64,000 nt of DNA, taken from JACJXF01 sp038316435 (GTDB lineage: Bacteria > Bacteroidota > Bacteroidia > Bacteroidales > GCA-2748055). Each line of letters starts with the position of its first letter. Positions within the stretch are counted from its first letter, which is position 1. A program made the position numbers and the translations under genes. The notes beneath the pieces were generated by a model. That model did not search any database and was not told the DNA's origin. It saw nothing but the letters and a program-made list of their open reading frames with translations. The stretch is taken from assembly GCA_038316435.1 (NCBI GenBank), contig JBBQAQ010000017.1:1-64000 (forward strand), given 5' to 3'. Shown here piece after piece: positions 9,405 through 18,909 of this stretch.

Positions 9405-10667
9405 TTGAAAATAGACGTAATATTAGGTCTCCAATGGGGAGACGAAGGAAAAGGAAAAATTGTTGACGTATTATCTCCGGGATACGATGTGATTGCGCGG
9501 TTCCAGGGTGGGCCAAATGCAGGACATACTCTTGAGTTCAATAATATTAAACATGTCCTTCACAATATACCTTCAGGAATTTTTAGAGAAAATACTTTGA
9601 ATATTATTGGAAATGGCGTTGTTCTCGATCCTGTAATATTTAAAAAAGAGGTTGACAAGCTTGCGCAGATGGGCGTGGATATTACCAGAAATCTGGTTAT
9701 TTCGCGCAAAGCTCATCTTATACTGCCATCGCACCGCATTCTCGATGCCGCTTCTGAAAATGCTAAAGGAAAAGGCAAAATCGGATCCACTCTAAAAGGC
9801 ATTGGCCCAACTTATATGGATAAAACCGGCCGTAATGGATTGCGTGTTGGCGATATTGAAACCAGATTTCAGGAGAAATATCAAATATTGAAAGAAAAGC
9901 ATAAAAGTCTTCTGAAAATATACGATTACGAATACAATATTGAAGAGGCTGAAGCAGAATTCTTCGAAGGAATAAATACATTAAAAAAGTTCAAGTTCAT
10001 CAACAGTGAGCATGTTGTCAATAATTACCTGAAAGAAGGTAAAAGAATTCTTGCAGAAGGTGCACAAGGTACTATGCTGGATATTGATTTTGGTTCTTAT
10101 CCATTTGTAACCTCCTCAAACACAATCTGCGCAGGTGTTTGCACAGGGCTTGGAAATCCACCTTCAAGCATTGGAGAAGTTATGGGGATATTTAAGGCGT
10201 ATTGCACGAGAGTTGGAAGTGGCCCCTTTCCTACCGAATTATTTGATGATACTGGTGAAAACCTCAGAAATATAGGCCATGAATTTGGTTCTACAACAGG
10301 CAGACCCAGACGTTGCGGCTGGATTGATCTTGTTGCGCTCAGATACAGCATTATGCTTAATGGTGTAACACAACTTATTATGACAAAGGCCGATGTGCTT
10401 GATTCTTTTGATACTATCCGCGCAGCTACAGCCTATAACACTGGAAATGAAACCGTCACTGATTTCCCATACGAAATCGACGATCACACAAAACCAGTTT
10501 ATACAGATCTATCTGGATGGAAAACAGACCTGACAGGTATCAGAAACAAATCTCAATTCCCAAAAGCCCTAAACGATTATATTGCTTTTCTTGAAAAGGA
10601 ATTGCAGGTACCGGTTACTTATGTTTCAGTTGGCCCCGACAGAGAACAGATTATTAAGGTAAAATGA
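9405..10667 (+). CDS. purA: Adenylosuccinate synthetase (probable TTG start)
   Basis: Catalyses IMP + aspartate + GTP to adenylosuccinate, the first committed step to AMP. The N-terminal GTP-binding motif GLQWGDEGKGKIVDV begins about eight residues after the proposed start. Further signatures are RFQGGPNAGHTL, GNGVVLDP, KGKGKIGSTLKGIGPTY, GAQGTMLDIDFGSYPFVTSS and TTGRPRRCGW. The length of 420 residues is normal. No in-frame ATG or GTG lies between the upstream stop at 9360 and the conserved motif; the only start candidates are TTG at 9387 and TTG at 9405. The second gives KIDVILGLQWGDEGKG, which fits the family best. It ends 1 bp before the epimerase gene, so the two are probably cotranscribed. 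Confidence 0.95.
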   Translation: MKIDVILGLQWGDEGKGKIVDVLSPGYDVIARFQGGPNAGHTLEFNNIKHVLHNIPSGIFRENTLNIIGNGVVLDPVIFKKEVDKLAQMGVDITRNLVISRKAHLILPSHRILDAASENAKGKGKIGSTLKGIGPTYMDKTGRNGLRVGDIETRFQEKYQILKEKHKSLLKIYDYEYNIEEAEAEFFEGINTLKKFKFINSEHVVNNYLKEGKRILAEGAQGTMLDIDFGSYPFVTSSNTICAGVCTGLGNPPSSIGEVMGIFKAYCTRVGSGPFPTELFDDTGENLRNIGHEFGSTTGRPRRCGWIDLVALRYSIMLNGVTQLIMTKADVLDSFDTIRAATAYNTGNETVTDFPYEIDDHTKPVYTDLSGWKTDLTGIRNKSQFPKALNDYIAFLEKELQVPVTYVSVGPDREQIIKVK

Positions 10668-10668
10668 T

Positions 10669-11880
10669 ATGATCTCAAGCAGGAAGTCTCTATCAAAATT
10701 TAAGTCGGAACTTCTTGATATTTTGGAACATAACATTCTTGAATTTTGGCTTAATAAAACTCCCGATTTAAAAAACGGAGGTTTTTTTGGTCTTATAAAT
10801 GAGGAAAACAAGCCCGTTGAAAGTTCTTCAAAAGGAGTTGTACTCAATACTCGAATTCTTTGGACTTTCTCTGCATCGTACCACTATTTCAAATCAGAAA
10901 AGTATAAAGTTCTTGCCGACAGAGCATATCAATACATTTGCGATTTTTTTGTGGATAAAAAGCATGGCGGTGTTTTCTGGGAACTTGATTTCAAAGGAAA
11001 TCCTATAAACACGAGAAAACAGGTTTACGCCCAGGCATTTACAATTTATTCCTTTGCTGAGTATTACAAAGTTTCCGGACAAAAGGACTCCCTCGAAAGA
11101 GCTATTGCAATTTACAGGCTTATAGAAAAACATAGCTTCGATTCTATTAAAGGTGGATATTTAGAGGCTTTCAAAGATGACTGGTCCGCTATTGAAGATT
11201 TCAGGCTAAGTGAAAAAGATCTGAATGCGCCTAAGACCATGAATACTCATCTGCATATCCTTGAGGCATATACGAATCTTTATAAGGTATGGAAAGACAA
11301 GGGCCTTCAAGAATCCCTCAGAAACCTTATCATCTTGTTTCTCGATAAATTTCTTGATCACCGAGGCCATCTGATTTTGTTCTTCGACACGAACTGGAAA
11401 CCAATTGAAGATTTTTGTTCCTATGGTCATGATATAGAATTCTCCTGGCTTTTGAATGAAGCAGCACTTGTACTTGGAGATACTGATCTGATTGCACGAA
11501 CTTCTGCAACAGCAGTAAATATTGCTAACATTATAAATAGTGAGGCAATAGCAAAGGATGGCGGGATCATGAATGAGTATAATTATTCAAGCCATCATCT
11601 TGATGCCGATAAACACTGGTGGCAGCAAGCCGAAGCAATGGTGGGTTTTTACAATGCCTGGCAGATAAGTAAGGATGAAAAGTTTCTGGATTCCATGCTA
11701 AATGTCTGGACTTTTATTGACCGAAATATTGTGGATCATCAAAATGGCGAATGGTTCTGGAAAGTGGATTGTTTTGGAAAAGTTTATCCGGAAATGGAAA
11801 AGGCAGGTTTCTGGAAGTGTCCTTATCATAATTCAAGAGCTGTACTTGAACTTGTAGAGAGAATCGATAAAGAATTATAA
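10669..11880 (+). CDS. Cellobiose 2-epimerase (AGE superfamily)
   Basis: 403 residues with the (alpha/alpha)6-barrel pattern of N-acylglucosamine 2-epimerase relatives. NGGFFGLI near residues 38-45 and GVVLNTRILWTFSA near 57-70 are typical of cellobiose 2-epimerases. Likely catalytic or substrate histidines are seen at His194/His196 (MNTHLHILEAY), His254 (YGHDIEFSW) and His387 (CPYHNSR), spaced as in the characterised enzyme family. It converts the reducing-end glucose of cellobiose to mannose, or mannobiose to mannosylglucose, in the cytoplasm. The GH9, GH26 and GH5 genes just downstream fit that role. N-acyl-hexosamine epimerisation is the main alternative. It is packed 1 bp behind purA, an odd pairing. 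Confidence 0.85.
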   Translation: MISSRKSLSKFKSELLDILEHNILEFWLNKTPDLKNGGFFGLINEENKPVESSSKGVVLNTRILWTFSASYHYFKSEKYKVLADRAYQYICDFFVDKKHGGVFWELDFKGNPINTRKQVYAQAFTIYSFAEYYKVSGQKDSLERAIAIYRLIEKHSFDSIKGGYLEAFKDDWSAIEDFRLSEKDLNAPKTMNTHLHILEAYTNLYKVWKDKGLQESLRNLIILFLDKFLDHRGHLILFFDTNWKPIEDFCSYGHDIEFSWLLNEAALVLGDTDLIARTSATAVNIANIINSEAIAKDGGIMNEYNYSSHHLDADKHWWQQAEAMVGFYNAWQISKDEKFLDSMLNVWTFIDRNIVDHQNGEWFWKVDCFGKVYPEMEKAGFWKCPYHNSRAVLELVERIDKEL

Positions 11881-11939
11881 AAACCCTCTATTCCCTTAAA
11901 TTTTATACCTTTATTGCCGTCACTCAAATCTACCGGCAA

Positions 11940-14474
11940 ATGAAAAAAATTATTCTGTTATTCTCCCTGTCTTTAATAGTTTTCCTTGCATCTGCGCAGG
12001 TTCCATCCAAATTCATAGTTGTAGATCAGTTTGGATATCTCCCAGATTCCAAAAAAATATGTGTAATAAGAGACCCTCAAACAGGTTTTGATGCCAGTGA
12101 AGCCTATACGCCGGGAGTAAGCTATAGCGTTGTAAATGCCTCAACTGGTGAACAGGTCTTTACAGCTAGCCCGGTTATCTGGAAATCAGGATCAACGGAT
12201 GCTTCTTCGGGGGATAAAGTCTGGCATTTCAATTTTTCTTCAGTTACTCAGAATGGCAGATATTATGTTCTTGATAACGAAAAGAATCTCAGATCTTTTG
12301 AGTTCGAGATATCACCTGCTGTTTACAGGGAAGTGCTAAAACATACCATGAGATTTTTCTTTTATCAACGTGCCGGTTTCCCTAAGGAAGCACAATATGC
12401 CGGAGCAGCTTGGGCTGATGGCGCAAGTCATATTGGTCCCTTGCAGGATAAAAACTGTCGCCTCTTCTCAGATAAAAATAATGTCGCTACTGAGTACGAT
12501 CTGAGCGGAGGTTGGTATGATGCCGGTGATTACAACAAGTATACTACCTGGACCGCCAACTACGTGGTTGAAATGATGAAAGCCTACCTCGAAAATCCAT
12601 TTGCCTGGTCTGACGATTATAATATTCCTGAATCTGGCAATAACATTCCTGATCTGCTGGATGAAGCTAAATGGGGGATTGATTTTCTCCTTCGCATGCA
12701 ACGCTCGAATGGCGGATGTTTGAGCATTGTGAGTCTTTCCCATGCAAGTCCTCCCTCAAGTGCAAAAGGACAGAGTTTATACGGACCTGCAACAACCTCT
12801 GCTTCCTTAAATTGCGCAGCCGCTTTTGCTATCGCTTCTAAAGTTTATGGTTCTATTAACATGACTTCTTATTCTGATACTCTTCTGGCAAGATCGAAAA
12901 AAGCCTGGAACTGGGCAGTTGCAAATCCAAATGTGGTTTTCAATAATAATGGCGCCGCAAACAGCTCCCTGGGTGTTGGAGCGGGAAATCAGGAGGAAGA
13001 CAGCTACACAAGATCAATCTCGAAACTCGAAGCAGCCTGTTTTTTATATGAGCAGACAAATGAAAGTGTTTACAAAACCTACTTTGAATCTAACTATCTG
13101 ACTTCAAGGCTAATCGCAAATAATTTCGCTTATCCCTTTGAAGTGCCTAATCAGGAGGTTCTGTTATATTATTCCACGCTTACTGGCGCGAGCCCTGCAG
13201 TTGCAAGCAATATCAGAAGCAAATATAAATCGGCAATGCTTACCGGTTCCGAAAATTTTCCTGCCTACAATAATTTGAAAGATCCTTATGGTGCACACCT
13301 TGATGCATATACCTGGGGAAGTAATGGAATTAAATGTGCCCAGGGAAGTATGTATTATGACCTACTTTCATACAATATCGATAGTGCTGCACTAGTGAAT
13401 GTTATGAATGCCTCTCAGGGATATATTCATTACATTCATGGAGTTAATCCATTGAATCTGGTGTATATTTCAAATATGTATCAATATGGTGGAGAAAATT
13501 GCGTGAATGAGTTTTACCATACCTGGTTTGCCAATGGCAGTGCAAAATGGGACAGGGTTGGAACCTCACTTTACGGCCCTCCTCCAGGCTTTGTACCCGG
13601 TGGAGCAAATCCCGGCTACAAATGGGCTGATTGTTGCCCAACAAGTTGCGGATCGTCTGAAAACAATGCTATTTGCACTGCAGAAAGCATCACTCCTCCA
13701 ACGGGACAGCCAAAACAAAAATCGTATAAAGATTTTAATACCAGTTGGCCGCTAAATTCCTGGGAAGTTACCGAAAACAGTTGTGGCTATCAGGTTTCTT
13801 ACATTCGCCTTCTTTCAAAATTCGTTGATGCACGGATGGATTGCAATGGAGACATCAACGGAACTGCCAACCTGGATTTCTGCGGAACATGTTCGGGGGG
13901 AAATACCGGAATTGAACCCGAAACTAATCCCTGCAATTGTTCAGACAGGAAAAGGGAAACTATTGTAAATATTCATTCTTGTTCGGAAATTCTTTCACCA
14001 AGCGGGAAATATCTTTGGACTCAGGCAGGAGTTTATAAAGATACTATTTCAGGCTTGCATGGTTGCGACAGTCTACTTTTAGTAAATTTATCAATTGGTG
14101 AAAATACCAGTTCGTCAATAAATGCCTCATCCTGTGATTCTTACATTTCACCAAGCGGGAAAACATGGAAGGTATCGGGAAATTACACCGACACCTTAAT
14201 TAATTCATCGGGTTGTGACAGCATCATTTCCATCCATTTAAGCATTGGTAAAAATTCAAAAAATAGTATCTATCCGATTGCATGCGGCTCGTATACCTCA
14301 CCTAACGGTTTACAGGTATGGACAAGCTCCGGGATATATACAAATACAGTTTCAAATGCAGCAGGATGTGACAGTGTAATTACTGTTAAACTTACAATAA
14401 AAAAGGCTCTAATAACGACGACCCTTCTTGATGGGAAGATTACAGCCGATGCAAGCAGTGGCACATTCAGATAG
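11940..14474 (+). CDS. GH9 endoglucanase, truncated by an in-frame amber codon before its T9SS tail
   Basis: 844 residues. A signal peptide (cleaved near SAQ, about residue 20) is followed by an N-terminal Ig-like CelD_N domain (about 23-125: DQFGYLPDSKKICVI). The GH9 (alpha/alpha)6 barrel runs to about 630. It has the nucleophile-side motif GGWYDAGDYNKY with Asp194 and Asp197, FYHTWFANGS, and the likely general acid Glu612 in WEVTENSCGY. A Cys-rich link with DCNGDINGTA follows, then three Cys-pair repeats. Translation stops at TAG 14472-14474 inside the sequence ASSGTFR, just where related proteins continue FxW into the last module. The same frame stays open to 14876 and encodes the missing tail. 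As read, the enzyme would lack its T9SS export signal. The catalytic call is firm. Confidence 0.93.
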   Translation: MKKIILLFSLSLIVFLASAQVPSKFIVVDQFGYLPDSKKICVIRDPQTGFDASEAYTPGVSYSVVNASTGEQVFTASPVIWKSGSTDASSGDKVWHFNFSSVTQNGRYYVLDNEKNLRSFEFEISPAVYREVLKHTMRFFFYQRAGFPKEAQYAGAAWADGASHIGPLQDKNCRLFSDKNNVATEYDLSGGWYDAGDYNKYTTWTANYVVEMMKAYLENPFAWSDDYNIPESGNNIPDLLDEAKWGIDFLLRMQRSNGGCLSIVSLSHASPPSSAKGQSLYGPATTSASLNCAAAFAIASKVYGSINMTSYSDTLLARSKKAWNWAVANPNVVFNNNGAANSSLGVGAGNQEEDSYTRSISKLEAACFLYEQTNESVYKTYFESNYLTSRLIANNFAYPFEVPNQEVLLYYSTLTGASPAVASNIRSKYKSAMLTGSENFPAYNNLKDPYGAHLDAYTWGSNGIKCAQGSMYYDLLSYNIDSAALVNVMNASQGYIHYIHGVNPLNLVYISNMYQYGGENCVNEFYHTWFANGSAKWDRVGTSLYGPPPGFVPGGANPGYKWADCCPTSCGSSENNAICTAESITPPTGQPKQKSYKDFNTSWPLNSWEVTENSCGYQVSYIRLLSKFVDARMDCNGDINGTANLDFCGTCSGGNTGIEPETNPCNCSDRKRETIVNIHSCSEILSPSGKYLWTQAGVYKDTISGLHGCDSLLLVNLSIGENTSSSINASSCDSYISPSGKTWKVSGNYTDTLINSSGCDSIISIHLSIGKNSKNSIYPIACGSYTSPNGLQVWTSSGIYTNTVSNAAGCDSVITVKLTIKKALITTTLLDGKITADASSGTFR
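13968..14403 (+). repeat. Three tandem ~50-residue Cys-pair repeats in the GH9 protein
   Basis: Units begin at about 13968, 14121 and 14271. Each has the pattern C-x-S/E-x-x-SPSG-x-x-W-x-x-SG-x-Y-x-x-T-x(5)-GCDS followed by a hydrophobic strand. The two cysteines per unit probably form a disulfide. Such modules are common linkers between catalytic domains and T9SS tails in Bacteroidota; no binding role is proven here. Confidence 0.85.
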
Positions 14475-14876
14475 TTCAGTTTTTCAGGCGATTACACGCT
14501 TATTGAGGGCGCTGCAACTCGAAGTTTTTCTCCTTCTGTTTCAGGGGATTATGCTGTAGAAGTTACTCAAAATGGTTGTGTAGATACTTCTGCTCTCGTT
14601 CAGGTTATAGTTACAGGAACGAGTCTGAGCTCATTAGATAGTAGAGTAACCGTATTCCCAAATCCCTCTAATGGAAAAATTAAAATCACTCTTCCTAGCA
14701 GTGCTGCAAAGCTGGATGTAGAACTTAAAAATGCTTTGGGGCAGACAGTGTATAAAGATATTTTTTATGGGAAGAAGGAAATTGACCTGACACTGCATGC
14801 ACCCTCAGGTCTATATATCCTTGTACTCAGGAACGAAAATAACCGGCAGCAAATTAAAAAATTGATTCTTGAATAA
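14475..14876 (+). pseudogene. Detached C-terminal part of the GH9 gene: last linker plus T9SS type A sorting domain
   Basis: In the same frame as the GH9 gene, 133 codons follow the TAG before a TAA at 14874-14876. The first part (FSGDYTLIEGA, then GDYAVEVTQNGCVDTS) is the end of a common PKD/Ig-like module. From about 14638 the classic type A sorting domain follows: VFPNPSNGKIKITLP, LKNALGQTVY, SGLYILVLR and a Lys/Ile-rich end. There is no plausible start codon for separate use. A single TGG-to-TAG change at 14472-14474 would restore one 978-residue protein, because related modules carry Trp at this position. It is either a real nonsense mutation or a sequencing error. Confidence 0.88.
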
Positions 14877-14882
14877 CCATGC

Positions 14883-17800
14883 CTATTCTTTGATTAACAA
14901 GAAATTTTTGTTTAAGGTACCAGAATAAATTCTTACAATGTACGCTCCGGAAGGGAAACTTCCGGTATTAATTTCAAATTCCTCAGATACCTGAGTATTT
15001 TCAAATACTCTCTTTCCAAACAAATCCGTAATAGAAATACAGCATAAGCCATATTCCCGTGGAATGCTAAGATGCAGGATTTCAGATACAGGATTAGGCC
15101 ATATTGCAACTTTACTTCTATTTGATTGCAAGTCGATTCCAATAGTTGATTTTACAAGTGCAATATCTATAACCGTATCTTTAGAAAGAAAGAACTCACC
15201 TGTTTGTCCGAAGTAGCCATCAACTGTAATATCGAAATTGTATGCTGTTTCCAGGGGGAGATTTTCAAATAATGCTATCCCAAGAGCATTGGTAATTAGT
15301 GATATATCGTTTATTTTCACAACAGCATCATTTACAGGAGTATCATAATTTTTCAAACGGAATTTCGCATCCGCCTGAGTCTGTAACATATAATAAATCT
15401 TGCTGGCATTCGCATTTAGGCTAAATAACCCTGAATCAGTCCGATAAGAGAGATTATCCAACCTGTATTTATGATCACCCCATTTCACTGAAAAAGTAAC
15501 AATCCCATTTGAATCAGTGGTTTTCTTTTCTCCGTCAACTGATACCTCTGCGCCCCAGAGATTTTCGGATGTTTTGATATCCTTAACGGTAATTGAGAGG
15601 GAGTAAGTTTTGCGGACCATATAAATCAAAATACTTGTATCATGACTTACAGTGAATTGCCTGACTGCAGAATTGAGGTATAATTCTTTTTCAACTCCAA
15701 GTGTAAAACTTGCCTCCAAACCAGTAAAAATCGTCGATCCAGAAGTATCTGATGCAAAGCTTAAATCATTCAGTTTGATGAGAGCGTCCGTAATTTTTTC
15801 GTTTGACACATCGTCTTTAATTTGAACTTCCAACCTGTATTTCCTTATAATTATTGTGTCTTTCATTCTTTTTTCGAACTGATCGAGATACAAGGAAACC
15901 GGTCGAAGTTCACTTCCTTTACCTACGCCTTCAACAAAGTCGGCCGGTGCTGTGTCATAATTATAACCACCAGATGAACCAACTGCCGGCTCTGTAACCA
16001 CTGCAGAAGCTGGCCCTGAGGTTCCTATAACATAACCCCAGCCAAACTGTTTGGAGTCGATTAAATAATCCTTAGTTGGATGATAAGCCTCCCCCACTGT
16101 ATTGTAAAAAACAGATTGTGTAGATGTGTAGCCATGAATTGCAGTACCACCAGAGGGTCTGAAGGTTGATTCAAGGTAATCGCTATTTAATACGCATTGG
16201 TCGAAAAGGTTAGCCATACTCAAATACATGTGAAAATCACTGGCGTATTTTGAGTTTTCTGACCTGCATTTATGAATTACATTGCCGTTGCTGTAAGGGT
16301 ATTTGAAATCGAAATTGTGTCGTCCGTGGTTTGCATTGCTATTCTTTATGAGGCAGTCGTTTGATTCAAGTGTATACATATACCCGTTTCCACCTCCTCC
16401 TTCATACTGAGGTTTACTGAAAATGCAGGAATCAACAGTAATATTTCGGCTTTGCTCCAGAATTAATCCATTTGAAAGCAATTCAACATCCTCAGAATTC
16501 ACGTCAGGCTTATAGCTCCGCACATTCTTGATCCAGCAATCCTCGGCGTTTTTAAATGCTATTGCGTGGGAGGAGTGAACTTCGTAAGCGCCTGTTCCGG
16601 GGATGGAATAATCTTCTTCAGCCCAGCCTGTATTTGGGTTCTGTATGTTTCCTATGGAAAGATTTTCGATCCCGGTTTCGCGAACATGCTTGTTTACATG
16701 GTATACACGTGAATTATCGCGGGTTTTAAGAAAATAACGGGTTGGGGAATCAATATAAATCAATTTGTTTGAAACATCCACAGAGTCAATCTTTCGAAGG
16801 AAGGCAACTCCTTCAAGTGATTCCTGATCCCATAAGCCTGTCATTTTATGTTCAGCAATAAAGGCATCAGTAACTGAGGAGGTAAGAATAATCTGATCGC
16901 CTTTTACGAAACCTGAAACCGATGAAACAGGAATTATTCTGGTTGGATCTGACAGATCAAATGTTATAAGAGTACTGTCACCAATGGGTGAAAACCAATC
17001 TGCATTTTTCCCTTCAACACGAATAATATCCTTATTTCGCATATTGCTTTCATCATGGAATAGAAAAGTCGCATCAGGTCCCGCTCCACGAAGAACTGTG
17101 CTATCATATTGCATGTCAATTGCATACGAAGAATCTGCCTGGGTTTTAATTTTGTATTTTCCAGCCGGGAGATAAACAACTCCCCCGCCTTCTTTACCTA
17201 CAGTATTTAATGCAAGCTGAATAATAGAAGTTACATCGTTAACTCCCGTATTATCAGCATTATAAGGAGGTAGAGTAATGTCAGTAATTTTAGTTGTCTC
17301 AAGAGGGATTTGCTTTTCACCCTGTTGATATCCTGCGTAAGAAAAATCGTGTAAAAATCTTCCCTGAATATCTTTTGTATCCGGCCTCCAATTAACCGGA
17401 TAAAGAGAACTGCGCCAAAACGCATTTGTGGATTCAAGTGAAAGTGCTTTTGGGTGATTATAAACTTCAATGATATGACTGTTCGAATTTTGAGACAAAA
17501 CCAAATCTACCCAGGACATAATATACAACCAGGGTGCACCAAAATTAAGACTTTCATCTACATCCGGGATAGGCCCATTTTCGGTCATTGCAATGAGTTT
17601 TTCACCATTGGTAAGCTTGAAGAGGCGATCAAAAGCATTTTTCTGATTTCCGTAATTATAAACTCCGGGATAAGAATCATGTCCAATTATATCAACTTTA
17701 TCATTTCCAGGATACCAGTCTGTCTCCGGAGTTGACCAAACCCAGATTAGATTATGTAACTGATGGTAATTCATCATCCTGTCGTACATAATATTCCACA

Positions 17801-18821
17801 ACTTTTTGCAAGCAACCGGTCCTTTTGCACCCCACCAGAACCAGCCACCACCAGCTTCATGTAATGGTCTCCACAAAACGGGGACACCTGCATTCTGAAA
17901 TTTCTTCAGCTCAGCAGCAATAGCATCAATATCCCTGATAATGTAGGTGTATTCCTGAGTTCCAGGAGTTACAGCTTTTGTAATATCGAAATTAGTAAAT
18001 TCAGTATAAAAAGTATTTGTTCCGGCAACTCCGCCTGTAGGTGAGCACCAGTGCCAGTGCATTGCAACGAGACCTTTTTTCCCACTGCTATTATACCAGT
18101 TGATCAGATCCGTTACTGTGTTGTCGGGAACCTTTCCAAATCCATGAGCGCCATTGACCCATTTATAGGGATATCCCTCGGTAAAAGAACCGAAATCGCC
18201 GGCTTTTAACATTGGAGATTTCCCGGTAAGATTCTTGATCTCAGTGTAATAGCCTGATGTCTGACCGGTAATAATTCTCTCTCCAAACTGCATTTTGAGA
18301 AAATCATATAAATTTACAGCAGCAATATTCGCGGCAGGATCAACAAGTTTATCGACTATATTGAATACGTTTTTTTCAGCGGGAAATACTTCGAATTTAT
18401 CAATGTCTATCCAACCCCAGGACTTTTTTATAATCAAGGTATTTGCACCCTGATCCAACAAATAGTTCCCCGCCTCGGCATAAACAAATGAACTTGTGGC
18501 AGGAAAATAAACCGAAGATGAGTACCCCGCATTTACTGCGAAATCCTGATACTTGGCTCCGCTGCAGCGATAGCGGATAACAATTTTATACATTTCTTTG
18601 ACAGGCACAGTAACCGATACACTAACTTTATCGCCATCGGCATCAAATCCGGTTACAAATCCGGTGCCTGAATAGCCTGAACCGGAACTTGATTTGATGG
18701 TTCCTGTGAGAATTCCATCCTCAGCTTCGGCAGATGTCACTAGCAAACCATATCCGTTTGCCTGGCTAAATCCCATGAAACAAAAGAATATCAATACGAA
18801 GAAACTTATAATTTTTTGCAT
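14883..18821 (-). CDS. Multidomain CBM35-GH26-beta-helix polysaccharidase with T9SS type A tail
   Basis: 1312 residues. A signal peptide (about 1-20) precedes a CBM35-like jelly roll (about 28-147: AEAEDGILTG, ending WIDIDKFEVFP). The GH26 barrel (about 155-490) has GQTSGYY, MHWHWCSPTGG, the acid/base Glu322 in RPLHEAGGGWFWWG and the nucleophile Glu414 in MTENGP. GH26 enzymes are mostly beta-1,4-mannanases. From about 515 to 970 comes a pectate-lyase-3-like right-handed beta-helix (NADNTGVNDV, GGGVVYLPAGKYKI, then many short strand repeats). Three carboxypeptidase-regulatory-like modules (about 1010-1230) and a type A T9SS domain (about 1238-1312: WPNPVSEILHL) complete it. The beta-helix activity is unknown; lyase, epimerase or hydrolase are possible. 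It lies 88 bp downstream of GH5 on the same strand and converges on GH9 with 6 bp between them. Confidence 0.9.
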   Translation of the reverse strand: MQKIISFFVLIFFCFMGFSQANGYGLLVTSAEAEDGILTGTIKSSSGSGYSGTGFVTGFDADGDKVSVSVTVPVKEMYKIVIRYRCSGAKYQDFAVNAGYSSSVYFPATSSFVYAEAGNYLLDQGANTLIIKKSWGWIDIDKFEVFPAEKNVFNIVDKLVDPAANIAAVNLYDFLKMQFGERIITGQTSGYYTEIKNLTGKSPMLKAGDFGSFTEGYPYKWVNGAHGFGKVPDNTVTDLINWYNSSGKKGLVAMHWHWCSPTGGVAGTNTFYTEFTNFDITKAVTPGTQEYTYIIRDIDAIAAELKKFQNAGVPVLWRPLHEAGGGWFWWGAKGPVACKKLWNIMYDRMMNYHQLHNLIWVWSTPETDWYPGNDKVDIIGHDSYPGVYNYGNQKNAFDRLFKLTNGEKLIAMTENGPIPDVDESLNFGAPWLYIMSWVDLVLSQNSNSHIIEVYNHPKALSLESTNAFWRSSLYPVNWRPDTKDIQGRFLHDFSYAGYQQGEKQIPLETTKITDITLPPYNADNTGVNDVTSIIQLALNTVGKEGGGVVYLPAGKYKIKTQADSSYAIDMQYDSTVLRGAGPDATFLFHDESNMRNKDIIRVEGKNADWFSPIGDSTLITFDLSDPTRIIPVSSVSGFVKGDQIILTSSVTDAFIAEHKMTGLWDQESLEGVAFLRKIDSVDVSNKLIYIDSPTRYFLKTRDNSRVYHVNKHVRETGIENLSIGNIQNPNTGWAEEDYSIPGTGAYEVHSSHAIAFKNAEDCWIKNVRSYKPDVNSEDVELLSNGLILEQSRNITVDSCIFSKPQYEGGGGNGYMYTLESNDCLIKNSNANHGRHNFDFKYPYSNGNVIHKCRSENSKYASDFHMYLSMANLFDQCVLNSDYLESTFRPSGGTAIHGYTSTQSVFYNTVGEAYHPTKDYLIDSKQFGWGYVIGTSGPASAVVTEPAVGSSGGYNYDTAPADFVEGVGKGSELRPVSLYLDQFEKRMKDTIIIRKYRLEVQIKDDVSNEKITDALIKLNDLSFASDTSGSTIFTGLEASFTLGVEKELYLNSAVRQFTVSHDTSILIYMVRKTYSLSITVKDIKTSENLWGAEVSVDGEKKTTDSNGIVTFSVKWGDHKYRLDNLSYRTDSGLFSLNANASKIYYMLQTQADAKFRLKNYDTPVNDAVVKINDISLITNALGIALFENLPLETAYNFDITVDGYFGQTGEFFLSKDTVIDIALVKSTIGIDLQSNRSKVAIWPNPVSEILHLSIPREYGLCCISITDLFGKRVFENTQVSEEFEINTGSFPSGAYIVRIYSGTLNKNFLLIKE

Positions 18822-18909
18822 GAATCAGATGGATAAACTTTATTTTCTCAAAAGCAACAACAGAATTATTGAAATTCGCTATTCTTTTGATGGTTTCACT
18901 TTCAACTAC

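Noticed and set aside
13968..14403. Dockerin or cellulosome modules in the GH9 protein
   Set aside because: The repeats have a Cys-pair SPSG/GCDS pattern, not the paired calcium loops of dockerins; the downstream sequence is a T9SS tail, which is a different export and anchoring route.
14472..14474. Stop-codon recoding (TAG read as an amino acid)
   Set aside because: TAG ends several intact genes in the window at family-appropriate positions, and no other gene shows internal TAG codons.
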